Below, in pieces: positions 8,086 through 16,462 of a DNA stretch of 51,736 nt. A program made the translations under genes and the position numbers. A model generated the notes under the pieces. It did not search any database and was not told the origin of the DNA. It saw only the letters and a program-made list of their open reading frames with translations. Source of the stretch: Candidatus Methylopumilus sp. (GTDB taxonomy: Bacteria > Pseudomonadota > Gammaproteobacteria > Burkholderiales > Methylophilaceae); NCBI GenBank assembly GCA_024640945.1, contig JAHEEA010000004.1, forward strand, positions 1-51,736, read 5' to 3'. Each line of letters opens with the position of its first letter. The stretch's first letter is position 1.

Positions 8086-8849
8086 TGTTTGGTGACGTAT
8101 CAATGATTCGCTCAGCTGCTAAAAATCCAGCGACCAGTCCAGAGCTAACAGATACGCTTAAGCAATCTGTCTCGACTAAACGCGAACAAGTGTTGAGCGT
8201 TTTAAAAGATGCAGCAAATAAGTTCCCAGCGATTACCTTTGCCAATAGCTTTGGTGCTGAAGATATGGTGCTCACTGACATCATCATGCGTGAAAAACTC
8301 GCTATTGAGATTTTCTCTTTAGATACTGGGCGATTACCAGTAGAGACCTATACATTAATGGCTGAGGCTGAAAGCACTTACAACACCAAGCTAAAGGTAT
8401 ATTTTCCTAAGTATGAAGTCGTTGAGCAATATGTGCAAACCAAAGGTATTAACGCCTTTTATGAAAGTATTGATTTACGCAAGGCCTGTTGCCATATGCG
8501 TAAAGTCGAGCCACTTCAACGCGCACTGAATGGCAAACAAGCTTGGATTACAGGCATGCGTGCAGAGCAAGCAACAACGCGCGCAAACTTACCTGTTAAA
8601 GAGTTTGATGAAGGCAACAAATTAGAAAAATTTAATCCGCTGAGCGATTGGACTGAACAAGAGGTTTGGGCTTATATACGCGTTCACGAAGTCCCGTACA
8701 ACAAATTACATGATACCTTCTACCCTAGTATTGGCTGTGCACCTTGCACGCGCGCCGTCGCAATGGGTGAAGATGTGCGTGCAGGCCGCTGGTGGTGGGA
8801 AGATCCGACCAGTAAAGAATGTGGCCTTCACGTAAAGAAATCCAAATAA
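8085..8849 (+). CDS. cysH: adenylylsulfate (APS) reductase, assimilatory
   Basis: It reduces activated sulfate to sulfite with thioredoxin or glutathione. The 254-residue protein has the PAPS-reductase fold ('FANSFGAEDM', 'FSLDTGRLP'), the catalytic 'ECGLH' motif at 245-249, and the cysteine pairs C135-C136 and C218-X2-C221 that bind a 4Fe-4S cluster. Those pairs identify the APS-using type. The absence of an APS kinase (cysC) here fits that. The start at 8085 overlaps the preceding stop; a second ATG at 8103 is also possible. Confidence 0.93.
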   Translation: MFGDVSMIRSAAKNPATSPELTDTLKQSVSTKREQVLSVLKDAANKFPAITFANSFGAEDMVLTDIIMREKLAIEIFSLDTGRLPVETYTLMAEAESTYNTKLKVYFPKYEVVEQYVQTKGINAFYESIDLRKACCHMRKVEPLQRALNGKQAWITGMRAEQATTRANLPVKEFDEGNKLEKFNPLSDWTEQEVWAYIRVHEVPYNKLHDTFYPSIGCAPCTRAVAMGEDVRAGRWWWEDPTSKECGLHVKKSK

Positions 8850-8874
8850 CCTTTATTAAAATTAACTAGTTGAA

Positions 8875-9813
8875 ATGATGACAACAGCAAACAAAACAAC
8901 ACTCAGCCATCTTGATTGGCTAGAAGCGGAAGCGATTCACATTTTGCGTGAAGTAGCAGGCCAATGCTCAAACCCTGTGCTGCTATTCTCAGGCGGTAAA
9001 GACTCTCTATGTATCTTACGTCTCGCTGAAAAAGCTTTCCGCCCAGGCCGCTTCCCTTTTCCGCTGATGCATATTGATACTGGTCATAACTATAAAGAAG
9101 TAATTGAGTTCCGAGACCAACGAGCCGCAGAACTAGGTGAACGCTTAATTGTTCGCTCTGTAGAAGACTCAATGAAACGCGGCACTGTCGTGCTCAAATC
9201 AGAAGATGAGTCACGCAACAAACACCAATCTGTGACATTGCTAGAAGCTATTGAAGAGTTCGGCTTTGATTGTTGTATTGGTGGCGCACGCCGCGATGAA
9301 GAAAAAGCACGTGCTAAAGAACGTATCATGAGTTTCCGTGATGAGTTCGGCCAATGGGATCCAAAAAACCAACGTCCTGAATTGTGGAATTTATATAACG
9401 CACGTTCACACAAAGGTGAGAACATCCGCGCATTCCCAATTTCAAATTGGACTGAAATGGACGTTTGGCAATATATCGAACGTGAGAAGTTAGGCTTACC
9501 TAGCATTTACTTTGCACACCAACGTGATGTTGTAATGCGTGCTGGCTCTATCGTGCCAGTTAACGTACCGCTTGCTTCTGGTGAAGTCATTAATCAGCCT
9601 AAAGCTGGCGAAGAAATCATCAACATGCAAGTACGCTTCCGTACGGTAGGTGATATCACATGTACAGCGCCCGTCATAAGCGATGCTGACGATGTAACAA
9701 AAATCGTATTAGAAACTGCGACCACGACCATTACAGAGCGTGGCGCAACCAGGTTAGATGACCAAACTTCCGATGCCTCTATGGAACAACGCAAGAAAGA
9801 AGGCTACTTCTAA
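8875..9813 (+). CDS. cysD: sulfate adenylyltransferase subunit 2
   Basis: CysD forms APS from ATP and sulfate as the catalytic half of the CysDN complex. The 312-residue protein carries the PP-loop 'LLFSGGKDS' near residue 41, 'HIDTGHNYKEVIEFRD', 'CIGGARRDEEKARAKER' and the C-terminal basic 'KKEGYF'. Two adjacent ATGs (8875 and 8878) are possible and the ribosome site is weak. The stop overlaps the cysN start as TAATG, so translation of the two subunits is coupled. It follows cysH by 25 bases. Confidence 0.95.
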   Translation: MMTTANKTTLSHLDWLEAEAIHILREVAGQCSNPVLLFSGGKDSLCILRLAEKAFRPGRFPFPLMHIDTGHNYKEVIEFRDQRAAELGERLIVRSVEDSMKRGTVVLKSEDESRNKHQSVTLLEAIEEFGFDCCIGGARRDEEKARAKERIMSFRDEFGQWDPKNQRPELWNLYNARSHKGENIRAFPISNWTEMDVWQYIEREKLGLPSIYFAHQRDVVMRAGSIVPVNVPLASGEVINQPKAGEEIINMQVRFRTVGDITCTAPVISDADDVTKIVLETATTTITERGATRLDDQTSDASMEQRKKEGYF

Positions 9814-11093
9814 TGAGTAATGCAAAACACAACGACAGCCTACTCCGCTTCATGACTTGCGGTAGCGTAGATGATGGCAAAAGTACTTTAATTGGCCGCC
9901 TGCTATTTGATACAAAAAGCATCTTAGCCGACACGCTGACACAAATGGATCGCACTTCTAAGAAGCGTGGTCTTGAAGCAGTCGATTTATCTTTACTCAC
10001 TGATGGCTTACAAGCTGAGCGTGAACAAGGGATTACCATTGACGTGGCTTATCGCTACTTCAGCACTGGCACACGCAAATACATCATTGCTGATGCACCA
10101 GGCCATGAACAATACACACGCAACATGGTGACTGCGGCTTCAACAGCCAACCTTGCAATTATTTTGATTGATGCACGCAAAGGTGTACTCACGCAAACAC
10201 GTCGCCATTCATTCTTGGCGCACTTAGTTGGCATTCCACACATTGTGGTAGCCATTAATAAAATGGACTTAGTGGATTTCGACCAAGCAACATTTGAGAA
10301 AATTAAAGCTGATTACTTAAGCTTTGCTGAACAAATTGGCTTGCAACGTGCTGGCCGCGATATTCAAGTGGTACCGCTCTCAGCGCTTACTGGTGACATG
10401 TTAGTTGACCGTGGTGAAGCAATGAATTGGTATCAAGGTCCAACGATGTTGGAACTTTTAGAATCAGCGCCTGCTGCACACTCAGAACAAAATGAACCAT
10501 TCAGATTCCCTGTGCAATTCGTTTGCCGTCCACACGCGTCAGATGATCCAGAGTTACACGACTTCCGTGGCTTTATGGGTCGCGTAGAGTCTGGCGAGAT
10601 TGCTGTGGGTGATGCAGTGACTGTGTTACCAAATGGCTACACATCTAAAGTAAAAGCGATTCAACTAGGTGAAGAACACCTTAAAACCGCCATTACCGAG
10701 CAATCTGTGACCTTATTACTAGAAGATGAAATCGACACTTCACGTGGCGATATGATTGTAAAATCAGATCAAGCACCAGAAGCTGTTAAGCAAATTTCAG
10801 GCATGGTGTGTTGGCTATCTGAAACCCCACTTTCACCAGCACGTACTTATGTAATTCGCCACACAACACGCGAATCTAAAGCAAAAGTGGGTGAGATTGA
10901 ATATAAAGTGGACGTGAATACGCTTGAGCAATTGCCAACACAAGGCCTAGCGATGAACGACATTGCCAAAATTAATTTCAAACTAGCTCAACCACTCATG
11001 GTAGATAGTTACAGCAAAAACCGTGCAACGGGTGCATTTATCGTGATTGATGAATCAACCAACAACACCGTTGGTGCTGGCATGATTATTTAA
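9813..11093 (+). CDS. cysN: sulfate adenylyltransferase subunit 1 (GTPase)
   Basis: CysN is the EF-Tu-like GTPase whose hydrolysis drives APS formation by CysD. The 426-residue protein shows G1 'GSVDDGKST' near residue 14, G3 'DAPGHEQYTRNM' and G4 'NKMDLV', followed by beta-barrel domains. It is not fused to an APS kinase, which agrees with APS reductase being the next enzyme. The start overlaps the cysD stop. It is the last gene of the cys run; an 82-bp gap with weak promoter-like sequence precedes fdxA. Confidence 0.95.
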   Translation: MSNAKHNDSLLRFMTCGSVDDGKSTLIGRLLFDTKSILADTLTQMDRTSKKRGLEAVDLSLLTDGLQAEREQGITIDVAYRYFSTGTRKYIIADAPGHEQYTRNMVTAASTANLAIILIDARKGVLTQTRRHSFLAHLVGIPHIVVAINKMDLVDFDQATFEKIKADYLSFAEQIGLQRAGRDIQVVPLSALTGDMLVDRGEAMNWYQGPTMLELLESAPAAHSEQNEPFRFPVQFVCRPHASDDPELHDFRGFMGRVESGEIAVGDAVTVLPNGYTSKVKAIQLGEEHLKTAITEQSVTLLLEDEIDTSRGDMIVKSDQAPEAVKQISGMVCWLSETPLSPARTYVIRHTTRESKAKVGEIEYKVDVNTLEQLPTQGLAMNDIAKINFKLAQPLMVDSYSKNRATGAFIVIDESTNNTVGAGMII

Positions 11094-11175
11094 TTTACAT
11101 TAAACGATTTAGCAAAAAATACTTTAAAATAACGCGACTACCTTATCGCACTATAGAATCTAGAAGGAACACAAC

Positions 11176-11499
11176 ATGACTTATGTCGTTACCGAAAATT
11201 GTATTCAATGCAAATACACAGACTGTGTAGACGTATGCCCAGTAGATTGCTTTGTAGAAGGTCCTAACTTCTTAGCGATTAACCCAGATGAATGTATTGA
11301 TTGCACATTATGTGTAGCTGAATGCCCTGCTGAAGCGATTTTCGCAGAAGATGACGTACCAGCAGATCAACAAGAATACATCGCATTAAATGCACGCCTT
11401 GCGCAAGTTTGGCCTGTTATTTCAGCGCGTAAAGAACCACTACCAGATGCTGACGCAATGAACGGCGCGCCAGATAAGCGTGAGTTATTAGTTGAATAA
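11176..11499 (+). CDS. fdxA: 7Fe ferredoxin
   Basis: A 107-residue ferredoxin of the FdxA/Azotobacter ferredoxin I type. Cysteines C9, C17 and C50 are placed for a 3Fe-4S cluster and C21, C40, C43 and C46 for a 4Fe-4S cluster ('[17 protein letters not shown]', '[12 protein letters not shown]'). The long tail after the second motif is normal for this type. AAGGAA precedes the ATG. It is a small cytoplasmic electron carrier; its position after the sulfur genes makes supply of electrons to CysI possible, but FdxA is also widely found elsewhere. Confidence 0.94.
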   Translation: MTYVVTENCIQCKYTDCVDVCPVDCFVEGPNFLAINPDECIDCTLCVAECPAEAIFAEDDVPADQQEYIALNARLAQVWPVISARKEPLPDADAMNGAPDKRELLVE

Positions 11500-11523
11500 T
11501 TAATACCTTCCACACAAAAAAGC

Positions 11524-11551
11524 AAAAGGAGACTTAGGTCTCCTTTTTTAT
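11524..11551. terminator. bidirectional terminator between fdxA and the efflux gene
   Basis: AAAAGGAGAC / GTCTCCTTTT arms around TTAG, followed by a T-run on the plus strand, between convergent genes. Confidence 0.88.
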
Positions 11552-11554
11552 TAC

Positions 11555-12736
11555 TTAGGCCGCCCGCCACAAATGACTTTGCTTAATCACCAACCATCCG
11601 ATAATTGAATAAGCAGCCATGCCTAAAGCTAGCCCTAGCGGACTGCTCCATAGTAAAGGTGCAATTAATCCAGCTGATAAACTTGATAACAGCATTTGGC
11701 AAAAGGCTTGACCTGATGCGGCTGTACCACGTATTTTAGGATGGCGATCAAGTGCAGCAATTGAAAGCACTGGCATGGCGAGTGCCATTCCCACATTAAA
11801 CAAAGCAATCGGCAATATGAGCCAAACCGAATTGGTCAAGAAGTAACAGGCAATAATATTGCCTATAACCGTGATAGACATCCATGCATAAGCCCACTGA
11901 ACCACTTGTTGACGACTATAGACACCTGCCGCACGCTTAGCAAAATAGGAGCCGAGCATCATGCCACACACGGTTGGGATAAACATGTAGCCAAATTGCT
12001 GCTCTGTGAGGCCGAGATGTTTGACCAAAAATACTGGACTAGCGAGCACATATAAAAAGAAACCTGCGAAGTTGGCGCTAATAGAAAAAACCAATCTAAA
12101 GTATTCAGCATCAGAAAATAAAATACGGTAGTCTTTGACGACCTGCTTAGCAGATAACGGCATGCGCTTTTCAGGCGGCATAGTCTCTGGGAGATATTTA
12201 ACGGCGGCAAATAAAGCGAGAGCTGCATATAAAGCCAAGAAGATAAAGATTGCCTGCCAATGAATACCTAACAAAAATCCGCCAATAATAGGTGCGACCG
12301 CAGGTGCTATTCCGAATAACATTTGCACGGTGGCCATAACACGCTGGGCTTGCGGCCCTTCAAATAAATCACGCACCATGGCTCTGGCTACTACGTTGCC
12401 TGCACCCCCTGATAAGCCTTGCAAGGCTCTAAAAAACCAGAGCGTTTGAACATCTTTGGCTAAGGCACAGCCAATAGAAGCCAGCACAAAAATACCTAAA
12501 CCCCATTTAATGGTAGTAATACGACCAATGGAGTCCGATATGGCACCATGCCAAAGTGTCATGATGGCATAAGGTAATAAATAGAAAGTGAGACTTTGCT
12601 GTAAAGCGACCGGCTGTGCGGCCAAATCTGTTTCAAGTGCTGTAAATGCTGGCAGATAAGTGTCAATCGCAAAAGGTGCTAATGCAGCGAGTGATGCGAG
12701 CACTACTGATAATAATAATGGGGATAGTTTAGTCAT
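11555..12736 (-). CDS. Bcr/CflA-family MFS drug efflux transporter
   Basis: A 393-residue inner-membrane transporter with about twelve helices. The start matches DHA1 Bcr/CflA transporters: 'APFAIDTYLPAF' in helix 1, the cytoplasmic 'GAISDSIGRI' loop after helix 2, 'RALQGLSGGAGNVVARAMVRDLF' in helices 4-5 and 'GIAPAVAPIIGGFLL'. Members export bicyclomycin, sulfonamides or cysteine. Next to cysteine-synthesis genes, export of excess cysteine or related thiols is conceivable but not shown. The ribosome site is weak. It is on the opposite strand to the cys operon. Confidence 0.88.
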   Translation of the reverse strand: MTKLSPLLLSVVLASLAALAPFAIDTYLPAFTALETDLAAQPVALQQSLTFYLLPYAIMTLWHGAISDSIGRITTIKWGLGIFVLASIGCALAKDVQTLWFFRALQGLSGGAGNVVARAMVRDLFEGPQAQRVMATVQMLFGIAPAVAPIIGGFLLGIHWQAIFIFLALYAALALFAAVKYLPETMPPEKRMPLSAKQVVKDYRILFSDAEYFRLVFSISANFAGFFLYVLASPVFLVKHLGLTEQQFGYMFIPTVCGMMLGSYFAKRAAGVYSRQQVVQWAYAWMSITVIGNIIACYFLTNSVWLILPIALFNVGMALAMPVLSIAALDRHPKIRGTAASGQAFCQMLLSSLSAGLIAPLLWSSPLGLALGMAAYSIIGWLVIKQSHLWRAA

Positions 12737-12774
12737 TGACTGAATTTGTGTATCTACTTTTAAGAATCAGAATT

Positions 12775-12808
12775 TTAATAAAAAAGCGCCAGTGAAATTC
12801 ACTGGCGC
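12775..12808 (-). terminator. intrinsic terminator of the pqq operon
   Basis: GCGCCAGTGA / TCACTGGCGC perfect ten-base stem (12786-12808) followed on the minus strand by a U-run, about 35 bases after the pqqE stop. Confidence 0.9.
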
Positions 12809-12842
12809 GTTCATTAAACCACAAAATAAGTGCATTAAGTAA

Positions 12843-14069
12843 TTACGGCAGTGCGTGGAATTCCTTAACACGATCATCCATCTCGCCAGCAATAATCGCT
12901 TTTGAGTTTTTATCGTTACGGAAGATAATCGGTTGCGCTGCAATCACAGGATTACGAGAATCTTCGATTGCTTTAGTAATGACATGATGATTAGGTGACA
13001 AGCTACACACAGGATCAGCCCCTTCAGCATCACCTATTAGCATAAAGGCTTGACAGCGGCAGCCTGCCAAATCCTTTTCTTTTTCTGGGCAAGTGCGGCA
13101 TGGTTCTTTCATCCAGCTATCGCCACGATATTTGTTAAATGCTGGTGAATCATTCCAAGCGTAAGCTAGACCTTTATCACGTACATTTGGGAATTCCATA
13201 TTGGGCAACACGCGTGCTGAATGACATGGCAATACATCCCCGTTAGCGGTGACTATCATGAACACTTCACCCCAACCGTTCATACATTTCTTAGGACGGT
13301 CGGAGAAGTAATCAGGCACAACGAAAAACACCTTCATCTTACTGCCTTGTTTTTCACGGAACTCATTGGTGATTTTTTCAGCTTCGTCAATTTGTTCTTT
13401 AGTCGGCATCAATTGGCTACGGTTCACCAAAGACCAACCGTAATATTGTGTATTCGCAAGCTCAATGTAATCGGCACCAAGCGCTTCTGCCATCTCTAAA
13501 ATTTGGCGCATATGACCAATGTTGTAACGATGAATCACGACATTCAGTACCATTGGGTAGCCATGATTTTTAATCATCGCTGCCACTTTTTTCTTAAGCT
13601 CAAACGTTTTGGTATTAGTAATGAAGTTATTAATCTCTTCAGTAATATCATGCATCGACAACTGGATGTGATCTAATCCGCCATCTTTAAAAGCTTGAAT
13701 GCGTTTTTCTGTTAAACCAACCCCAGAAGTAATAAGGTTGCTGTAATAACCAAGCTTTTTAGCTTCAATTACGATATCTTCAATATCGTCTCGTAATAAA
13801 GGTTCACCACCTGAAATACCCAATTGCAAAGCACCTAGCTTACGGGCGTCTCGTAAAGCCTGTATCCACTGCTCTGTGCTTAACTCGTTTTGAGTATGCT
13901 TATCGTAATCTGTTGGGTTGTAACAAAATGCACAATGCAATGGACATCTGTAGGTCACTTCAGCCAGCAACCATAACGGCTGCGTGTGAGTAATGTTTGC
14001 AGCAACGCCATTATTTTGGGCCTGAATTTCTTTTTGTACGACTGATTGACCTAGTGATGCTTGTGTCAT
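12843..14069 (-). CDS. pqqE: PqqA peptide cyclase (radical SAM)
   Basis: PqqE links Glu15 and Tyr19 of PqqA through a carbon-carbon bond, with PqqD as chaperone. The 408-residue protein has the radical-SAM motif C42-X3-C46-X2-C49 ('CPLHCAFC') and a C-terminal SPASM domain with the cysteine cluster 'CRTCPEKEKDLAGCRCQAF'. The 28 residues before 'PLWLLAEVTYRC' are longer than in many homologues. The ATG at 14069 has GGAG in front. It is the last gene of the operon. Confidence 0.96.
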   Translation of the reverse strand: MTQASLGQSVVQKEIQAQNNGVAANITHTQPLWLLAEVTYRCPLHCAFCYNPTDYDKHTQNELSTEQWIQALRDARKLGALQLGISGGEPLLRDDIEDIVIEAKKLGYYSNLITSGVGLTEKRIQAFKDGGLDHIQLSMHDITEEINNFITNTKTFELKKKVAAMIKNHGYPMVLNVVIHRYNIGHMRQILEMAEALGADYIELANTQYYGWSLVNRSQLMPTKEQIDEAEKITNEFREKQGSKMKVFFVVPDYFSDRPKKCMNGWGEVFMIVTANGDVLPCHSARVLPNMEFPNVRDKGLAYAWNDSPAFNKYRGDSWMKEPCRTCPEKEKDLAGCRCQAFMLIGDAEGADPVCSLSPNHHVITKAIEDSRNPVIAAQPIIFRNDKNSKAIIAGEMDDRVKEFHALP

Positions 14070-14090
14070 TTTTATTACTCCTGTTTTGAC

Positions 14091-14369
14091 TTAATTAACT
14101 TGGCGTAGCCAAGCTTTTTCAAGCGCAAGTTCTACCATTCCAACAATGTCATTTTCCAAATCCGGCACATCAGAGAATTTAGCTTTTAAAATTGTTACGA
14201 TATCAGCTACGGTTCTTTTGCCATCAACCTGATTCAATACTTCACCGGCACCACCGTTAAGTTTTACCATGCCCTCTGGAAATAAGATCACGTAACAATT
14301 CTGTGCTTCTTCCCATTGAAAGCGATGATGCAAAGCAATTGCGTAAATGTCAGTTTGTTGAACACTCAT
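14091..14369 (-). CDS. pqqD: PQQ peptide chaperone PqqD
   Basis: PqqD binds the PqqA peptide and presents it to PqqE. The 92-residue winged-helix-like protein shows 'HHRFQWEEAQNCYVILFPEGMVKLN' style opening with 'GGAGEVLNQVDGKRTVADIV' in the middle, typical of the family. I take the ATG at 14369 (preceded by GGAT); a TTG two codons upstream is less likely. It sits between pqqC and pqqE with short gaps, so the genes are cotranscribed. Confidence 0.95.
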   Translation of the reverse strand: MSVQQTDIYAIALHHRFQWEEAQNCYVILFPEGMVKLNGGAGEVLNQVDGKRTVADIVTILKAKFSDVPDLENDIVGMVELALEKAWLRQVN

Positions 14370-14390
14370 AATCAATATCCGAATTCTTAA

Positions 14391-15143
14391 TTAATAAACT
14401 GGTTGGCGTAAGTATGGAAGTCCATCAGTGGTGACATCTGTAGATGCCAACATAATTGAATCTGCGATCACCCAAAGTACATCAAGTTTGAATTGCAAAA
14501 TTTGCAATGCACGCTCTTGCATCTCACGGGTCTTACCAAAATAATCCAAGGTTACAGATAATCCTTGCTCAACATCACGACGGGCTTCGGTTAAACGTTT
14601 TTTGAAGTAACTCAAACCCTCTTCTTTAATCCATGGATACATGGTTGGCCATGAGCTGATGCGTTGTTGATGAATGTGAGGTGCAAACAGTTCGGTGAGT
14701 GATGAGCACACTGATTCTTGCCATGGACGTTGACGTGCAAAGTTAATATAAGCATCTACTGCAAATCGTACGCCTGGACTTACCATCTCAAGTGAAGTGA
14801 CTTGCTCACGTGTTAAGCCAACAGCCTCACCTAATTGTATCCAAGCTTCAATCCCTCCCACTGCATCACCAACACCATCATGGTCAGTGATACGCACAAT
14901 CCATTCCTTACGTACTTCTTTATCTGGACAATTAGATAAAATCGCAGCATCTTTTTGTGGAATACCAATTTGGTAGTAGAAACGATTGGCTACCCAGCAT
15001 TGCAACTGTTCTTTGCTAAGCTTGCCTTCATACATCGCCACATGAATTGGATGATAAATATGATAACCCTGACCTTTGGTACGAAGTTTTTCTTCAAACT
15101 CTTCACGTGTCCAAGGTAAATTATTATTGGCAACTGCGTTCAT
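14391..15143 (-). CDS. pqqC: pyrroloquinoline-quinone synthase
   Basis: PqqC carries out the final ring closure and eight-electron oxidation to PQQ, without a cofactor and with oxygen. The 250-residue all-helical protein is close to the usual 250. Conserved parts are '[20 protein letters not shown]' with active-site histidines, '[19 protein letters not shown]', 'RITDHDG' and '[12 protein letters not shown]'. GGAG lies before the ATG. It is directly downstream of pqqB with a nine-base gap. Confidence 0.97.
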   Translation of the reverse strand: MNAVANNNLPWTREEFEEKLRTKGQGYHIYHPIHVAMYEGKLSKEQLQCWVANRFYYQIGIPQKDAAILSNCPDKEVRKEWIVRITDHDGVGDAVGGIEAWIQLGEAVGLTREQVTSLEMVSPGVRFAVDAYINFARQRPWQESVCSSLTELFAPHIHQQRISSWPTMYPWIKEEGLSYFKKRLTEARRDVEQGLSVTLDYFGKTREMQERALQILQFKLDVLWVIADSIMLASTDVTTDGLPYLRQPVY

Positions 15144-15152
15144 AGTGTTCTC

Positions 15153-16070
15153 CTAAAGAATAATGTCCATGCCGTCATAAGCGACTTCAATACCATGCTT
15201 AGTGAGCTCAGCACGCTCCGCAGAATCTTCGCGCAAAATTGGATTGGTGTTATTGATATGAATCAAAACCTTACGTGAGGCATCAAATTCATCGAGCTTT
15301 TCAATCATGCCACCTTCACCTGATTGTGGGTTATGACCAATGCTACGTGCTGTTTTCGTCATTAAGCCCATATCAATCATTTCTGTATTCGTCCAAAAAG
15401 TGCCATCAACCATAATGCAATCAGCTTGATTCATAAGCGCTGGCAAATGCGGCTCGATTTCAGCTAGACCTGGTGAATACCAGCATTTTTTACCAGTACT
15501 GATTTCTTCAATCAATACACCAATGGTATCGCCAGGATGAGGGTCATTACGATGCGGGGAGTATGGAGGCGCAGCACTCTTCAATGCAACTGCTGTGAAA
15601 CGTAGATTATTTGCGCCTTTCACTTCAAATGAAGTTTTACCATCCGTTGGCACTTGATGATGATTAATTCCACAATAGTGCCCTAGAATATTCAGCAATG
15701 GATTACCAGTCGTTAAATCTTGATAAACCATGTCAGTACAATAAATTTCACGCTTCACTTGGCCTTCACGAAGCATTAAAAGACCTGTTGTATGGTCAAT
15801 TTGCGCATCAATCAAGACTATTCCAACAATCCCACTATCCCTAATCGCACGGCCAGGCTGAAGCGGACCAAAAGATTGAATTTGTTGAAGCACATCTGGA
15901 GAGGCATTAAATAATACCCAATTCACACCATCACCACTCACACAAATTGAAGACTGTGTTCGTTTAGTTGCTTTGATAGTACCTTTACGCAGTCCATCGC
16001 AATTATGACAATTACAATTCCACTGTGGAAAACCACCACCTGCAGCAGCGCCTAATACATGAATGTGCAT
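15153..16070 (-). CDS. pqqB: PQQ biosynthesis protein PqqB
   Basis: PqqB is a metallo-beta-lactamase-fold protein thought to hydroxylate the tyrosine part of the intermediate. The 305-residue length is typical. The start 'MHIHVLGAAAGGGFPQWNC' with a CNCHNC cysteine cluster is characteristic, as are 'DAQIDHTTGLLMLREG', 'DGTFWT' and 'HINNTNPI'. The ATG follows AAGAGA. About 106 bases, including a hairpin, separate it from pqqA, so pqqA is likely transcribed more than the rest. Confidence 0.96.
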   Translation of the reverse strand: MHIHVLGAAAGGGFPQWNCNCHNCDGLRKGTIKATKRTQSSICVSGDGVNWVLFNASPDVLQQIQSFGPLQPGRAIRDSGIVGIVLIDAQIDHTTGLLMLREGQVKREIYCTDMVYQDLTTGNPLLNILGHYCGINHHQVPTDGKTSFEVKGANNLRFTAVALKSAAPPYSPHRNDPHPGDTIGVLIEEISTGKKCWYSPGLAEIEPHLPALMNQADCIMVDGTFWTNTEMIDMGLMTKTARSIGHNPQSGEGGMIEKLDEFDASRKVLIHINNTNPILREDSAERAELTKHGIEVAYDGMDIIL

Positions 16071-16111
16071 ATAAATCTCTTAAGTTGTTTTTAAAATGAT
16101 TGTTTGAATGT

Positions 16112-16141
16112 AAAACTGGGCTACCTTAGCAGCCCAGTTTT
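16112..16141 (-). terminator. pqqA-pqqB intergenic hairpin (attenuator)
   Basis: AAAACTGGGCT / AGCCCAGTTTT perfect eleven-base arms around an eight-base loop. On the minus strand the U4 lies within the stem and is followed by ACATTC, so termination is probably partial. Confidence 0.7.
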
Positions 16142-16176
16142 TGTAGTTTTTTATTACTACATGTACTTAAACAATC

Positions 16177-16248
16177 TTAGCGATTGCAAACGTACATTGT
16201 AACTTCAAAACCGAAACGCATTTCAGTAGCAGCTGGTTTAGTCCACAT
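16177..16248 (-). CDS. pqqA: PQQ precursor peptide
   Basis: A 23-residue peptide that supplies the Glu and Tyr skeleton of PQQ. It starts '[15 protein letters not shown]' and holds the invariant E15-X3-Y19 ('EVTMY'), ending in 'VCNR'. The length equals that of classical PqqA. AGGAGA lies eight bases before the ATG. It is the first gene of the pqq operon, followed by an attenuator-like hairpin. Confidence 0.96.
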   Translation of the reverse strand: MWTKPAATEMRFGFEVTMYVCNR

Positions 16249-16286
16249 AATGTTTCTCCTAGTTATTAGTTTAAATAAACGCGCTT

Positions 16287-16302
16287 ACTTGTTTTCACAA
16301 GT
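16287..16302. promoter_or_regulatory. inverted repeat upstream of pqqA
   Basis: ACTTGT-TTTC-ACAAGT, a perfect six-base dyad 39-54 bases before the pqqA start. No clear -35/-10 pair was found in the 214-bp gap to hisC; the dyad may be an operator or a leader hairpin. Confidence 0.35.
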
Positions 16303-16462
16303 TTGCAACGTGGGATGAATCATGCGCTACAGGTTAGTCTATCAACAGTGTAAAAACACGGAAACTACGCTAATGATTTTCATGACACAGCATATTAAAT
16401 ACCCATAAGTAACCAATATGCTCAGAATCAAGGGCCTGACTAAAGCCCTCTTGAAGATTAAT

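Noticed and set aside
9090-9506. 138-codon antisense frame across cysD
   Set aside because: No ribosome site or recognisable domain; it mirrors the strongly conserved cysD frame.
16430-16462. Terminator of hisC
   Set aside because: CAAG/CTTG arms with GGGC/GGCC are present but the stem is interrupted and there is no U-run; too weak to list.
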